From Streptomyces uncialis (lineage in GTDB: Bacteria; Actinomycetota; Actinomycetes; Streptomycetales; Streptomycetaceae): a stretch of 64,000 nt of DNA. The stretch is from positions 199,955-263,954 of the forward strand of contig NZ_LFBV01000010.1 of the NCBI RefSeq assembly GCF_001905345.1. Reading direction: 5' to 3'. The number at the start of each line of letters is the position of its first letter. Position 1 is the stretch's first letter. The translations under genes and the position numbers were made by a program. The notes below the pieces were generated by a model that saw only the letters and a list, made by a program, of their open reading frames with translations, was not told where the DNA came from and made no database searches. Positions 61,741-64,000 of the stretch are shown one piece after another.

Positions 61741-63273
61741 TTACCGCCGCGTACCCGTACCCGTCACCCCGTCCGCCGTCGGGGACCCCGACGGCTCGGC
61801 TGCGTCCGCCGCCGTCCCCGACCGCCCCGACAGCATCGCCGTCACCACCGCCGCGCCGGCCACGCACGCGCCCGCCACCCACCACAGGGCGATGTGCCAC
61901 GCGCTGGTGAAGGCGTCCGCCAGGGCGCCCCGGCCGGGGCCGGCCGGGAGGTTGCCCGCCGCGATCTCCTTGGCGAGCGCCGCCGAGCCGACCCGGCTCT
62001 GGAGCAGACTGATCAGCAGCGAGCCGAACACCGCCAGGACCAGGGCCTCCGCGCCGCCCCGGACGGTGTTGAGGAACCCGGCGGCCATCCCGGCGCGTTC
62101 CGGTTCGACCTGGCTCATCGCCTGGCCGTCGGTGATGCCGAAGGACACGCCCATCCCGATACCGACGAGCACCAGCGGACCGGACAGTTCGAGGGCCCCG
62201 ATCCCCGGCCGCAGCACGGTGAGCCAGGCGCTGCCGACCGCGATGAGCAGCAGTGCGAGCCCCATCAGCAGCCGCGCCGGGACCCCCCGGGTGATCAGCC
62301 AGCCGCCGAACTGCGGTGCGACGAGGACCGGGACCGTCATCAGGAGCATCGTCGCCCCGGCACCGGAGGCCGAGCTGCCGGAGGCGCCCTGGAAGTACGT
62401 GGGCAGGAAGGTCAGCGTGCCCATGAACCCGACCGAGGTGACCAGTGTCGCCACGCACCACGCGGTGTAGCGGCGGTTGCGGATCAGGGTGAGGTCCAGA
62501 ACGGGATGGCCGCTGCGGCGCTCCACCCGGACGAACACCCCGAGCAGCAGGACGCCCAGGACGAGCGCGCCCACGATGAGCGGGTCGCCCCAGCCGATCT
62601 CGGGGCCCTCGACCAGCCCGGTCATCACCAGCGCCAGCCCGAGGACGAAGGTGAGCACGCCGGGCTTGTCGACCCGGGGGCGTTCGGCGGCCCGGGACTC
62701 GGCGATACGGACGCTGCCCACCAGGACGACGGCCTGCACGACGACGTAGAAGAGGAACCCGGCGCGCCAGCCGAGCCCGCCGACGAGCCAGCCCGAGAGG
62801 GTCGGGCCGAAGGCGATGCCGACGCCGACGACGGTCCCCATCGCGGCGAACGCCCGGGTCCGGGCGGCACCCTCGAAGGTCGTGGCCAGGATGGCCCCCG
62901 AGCTCGCGAGGACACCCGCCGCGCCCACTCCGGCGACCGCCCGCGCCAGATCGAGGACGAGGATGTGCGGCGCGAGCGCGCTGACGAGCGACCCGAGGGC
63001 GAAGAGCGCGCCGCCCGTGACGAAGATCCGCCGCCGCCCGAAGAGGTCGGACAGCGAGCCCGCGACCAGGGTGACCGTCGCGAAGAGCAGGTTGTAGATG
63101 TGCACGACCCACATCAGGGGCGCGCCCGACGTATCGAGATCCCTGCCGATGCCGGGCAGGGCGACGGCGGCGCCCGAGATCGACATCGGGACGACGAGGA
63201 CCCCGAGCAGGACGACGGCGAGGGTCGCACCCGGATTCGGCCGTGGCGTCGGTACTTCACGGGCAGCGTTCAA
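61741..63273 (-). CDS. MFS exporter (DHA2-like), under a SoxR-type promoter
   Basis: 510 residues, about 14 TM helices. LPGIGRDLDTSGAPLMWVVHIY, LVAGSLSDLFGRRRIFVTGG and LSGWLVGGLGWRAGFLFYVV are the family motifs. TTG 63273 is chosen because GGAG precedes it at 6 nt. A promoter with MerR-type spacing lies 72-90 bp upstream, so expression may follow SoxR and redox-cycling compounds. Substrate unknown; probably an antibiotic or redox-active agent. Confidence 0.9.
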   Translation of the reverse strand: MNAAREVPTPRPNPGATLAVVLLGVLVVPMSISGAAVALPGIGRDLDTSGAPLMWVVHIYNLLFATVTLVAGSLSDLFGRRRIFVTGGALFALGSLVSALAPHILVLDLARAVAGVGAAGVLASSGAILATTFEGAARTRAFAAMGTVVGVGIAFGPTLSGWLVGGLGWRAGFLFYVVVQAVVLVGSVRIAESRAAERPRVDKPGVLTFVLGLALVMTGLVEGPEIGWGDPLIVGALVLGVLLLGVFVRVERRSGHPVLDLTLIRNRRYTAWCVATLVTSVGFMGTLTFLPTYFQGASGSSASGAGATMLLMTVPVLVAPQFGGWLITRGVPARLLMGLALLLIAVGSAWLTVLRPGIGALELSGPLVLVGIGMGVSFGITDGQAMSQVEPERAGMAAGFLNTVRGGAEALVLAVFGSLLISLLQSRVGSAALAKEIAAGNLPAGPGRGALADAFTSAWHIALWWVAGACVAGAAVVTAMLSGRSGTAADAAEPSGSPTADGVTGTGTRR

Positions 63274-63344
63274 CGTTCGCTCCGTTTCGGTGGGGGAAGG
63301 CCCGGGTCCTCCCGGGCCGGCCTGGAACGGTCACGAACGTAGAA

Positions 63345-63362
63345 GTTCAAGTGAGCTTGAGG
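63345..63362 (-). promoter_or_regulatory. SoxR-like operator/promoter of the MFS gene
   Basis: On the minus strand CCTCAAGCTCACTTGAAC, flanked by -35 TGGACC (63361-63366) and -10 TACGTT (63336-63341), exactly 19 bp apart. It has the same layout as the FMN reductase promoter. Confidence 0.72.
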
Positions 63363-63416
63363 TCCAGTGGGACGATCGTCCTACGGCGCGGGGCGGAGGC
63401 GCCCCGGCCCAGTGGC

Positions 63417-63600
63417 CGAGGCGATATCCGGCCTGGCAGGCACCCCGCGAGGCGATATCCGGCCTGCGGGTACTACCCCAGGCACCTTGGGTACCCCAGA
63501 CATCCCGGGCACTCCAGGCACCCCGGGTACCCCAGACATCCCGAGCGCTCCAGGCGCCCGGGTACCCCGGGCACCCCGAGCACCCCGGGTACGTACTCCA
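63417..63600. repeat. Direct and tandem repeats between the MFS gene and glyS
   Basis: A 19-bp direct repeat CGAGGCGATATCCGGCCTG (63417 and 63448) is followed by a 36-bp tandem repeat from 63481 (starts 63481, 63517 and 63553), built of 9-bp Gly-x-Pro-like units that resemble collagen coding. No credible gene. Confidence 0.8.
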
Positions 63601-63692
63601 CGTACTCCCCAGGGCGCCGCAACGCCCCGGACGCGCCGGAACCCCGGTCCCGTACGTGGTGCACGGGGCCGGGGTTCCAGGTGTACGGCGGT

Positions 63693-64000
63693 TCAGCAGC
63701 CGATCAGACGGGAGGCCAGGTAGCCCTCGATCTGGTCGAGGGAGACCCGCTCCTGCTTCATCGTGTCGCGCTCACGCACGGTGACCGCGTTGTCGTCGAG
63801 GGTGTCGAAGTCGACGGTGACGCAGAACGGCGTACCGATCTCGTCCTGGCGGCGGTAGCGGCGGCCGATGGCACCCGCGTCGTCGAAGTCGATGTTCCAG
63901 TTCTGGCGCAGCGCGGTGGCCAGGCCCTTCGCCTTCGGCGACAGCTCCGGGTTGCGGGACAGCGGCAGGACGGCGACCTTGACGGGCGCGATGCGCGGGT
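63693..64000 (-). CDS. glyS: Glycyl-tRNA synthetase, C-terminal part (runs off the window)
   Basis: Partial gene whose 5' part lies beyond 64000. The readable end translates to an anticodon-binding domain: VAVLPLSRNPELSPKAKGLA, IDFDDAGAIGRRYRRQDEIG, TPFCVTVDFDTLDDNAVTV and a closing EGYLASRLIGC. This is the dimeric (class II, single-chain) glycyl-tRNA synthetase. The stop is TGA at 63693-63695. It attaches glycine to tRNA-Gly. Confidence 0.93.
   Translation of the reverse strand, partial: PRIAPVKVAVLPLSRNPELSPKAKGLATALRQNWNIDFDDAGAIGRRYRRQDEIGTPFCVTVDFDTLDDNAVTVRERDTMKQERVSLDQIEGYLASRLIGC

Noticed and set aside
1..64000. CRISPR arrays, phage genes and insertion sequences
   Set aside because: The regular 72-bp array has no spacer-like unique segments of CRISPR type, and no transposase, integrase or cas gene was seen.

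Overview
The window is about 73% G+C with actinomycete codon use. Its gene content is that of a Streptomyces chromosome core region: HrdA-type sigma factor beside dnaG, dgt, pyruvate phosphate dikinase, dusB, an MreB-like protein, a gamma-butyrolactone-receptor-like TetR, and glyS at the right edge. All annotation was read from the sequence alone; family names are recognition by motif and were not checked against a database.

Layout. 0.1-8.4 kb: LysR regulator, MFS exporter, a divergent HxlR regulator/imine-reductase-like pair with a palindromic operator, an MreB/Mbl-like protein, a GAF-GAF histidine kinase with a defective ATPase domain, and a ScbR-like TetR. 8.6-14.7 kb: a heterodimeric ABC exporter, an FGGY sugar kinase and a small YtxH-like membrane protein. 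14.8-18.6 kb: three tRNA genes (Asn, Asn, CAT) followed by a lower-conservation cassette (DUF6879-type protein, XRE/DUF5753 regulator, a radical-SAM SPASM remnant, a small unknown). 18.9-26.5 kb: secreted phytase-like esterase, a 13-bp minisatellite, an uncharacterised protein, a LAL-type LuxR regulator broken by one in-frame TAG, and a small secreted protein. 26.6-33.8 kb: housekeeping block hrdA, dnaG, FAD oxidoreductase, dgt, SanA-like protein. 33.8-41 kb: gamma-glutamylcyclotransferase-like protein, an FMN reductase under a SoxR-type promoter, a secreted protein plus class F sortase, a membrane protein, an SDR and an ArsR-like regulator. 41.2-51.1 kb: ppdK, a SUKH/SMI1 protein, and a ROK regulator divergent from two overlapping glycoside-hydrolase/debranching genes. 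51.3-58.7 kb: dusB, two divergent or tandem hydrolase/MFS genes, a three-gene micro-operon, and an XRE-DUF397 cassette that continues into a possible toxin-antitoxin pair. 58.7-64 kb: amidase, CPBP protease, RidA, a second MFS exporter with a SoxR-type promoter, and the 3' end of glyS.

Themes. (1) Four intergenic regions, three of them between convergent genes, carry arrays of a roughly 70-bp unit with the core GGGGCGCGGGGAACTGCGC; two of the arrays share a block of about 200 bp in opposite orientation. (2) Two BldB/WhiJ-like XRE cassettes are present, each with repeat or palindrome DNA upstream. (3) Two promoters have a MerR/SoxR-type 19-bp spacer, although no soxR gene lies in the window. 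(4) Several proteins have visibly decayed key motifs: the histidine kinase, the LAL regulator, the SPASM remnant and the Mbl phosphate loop.
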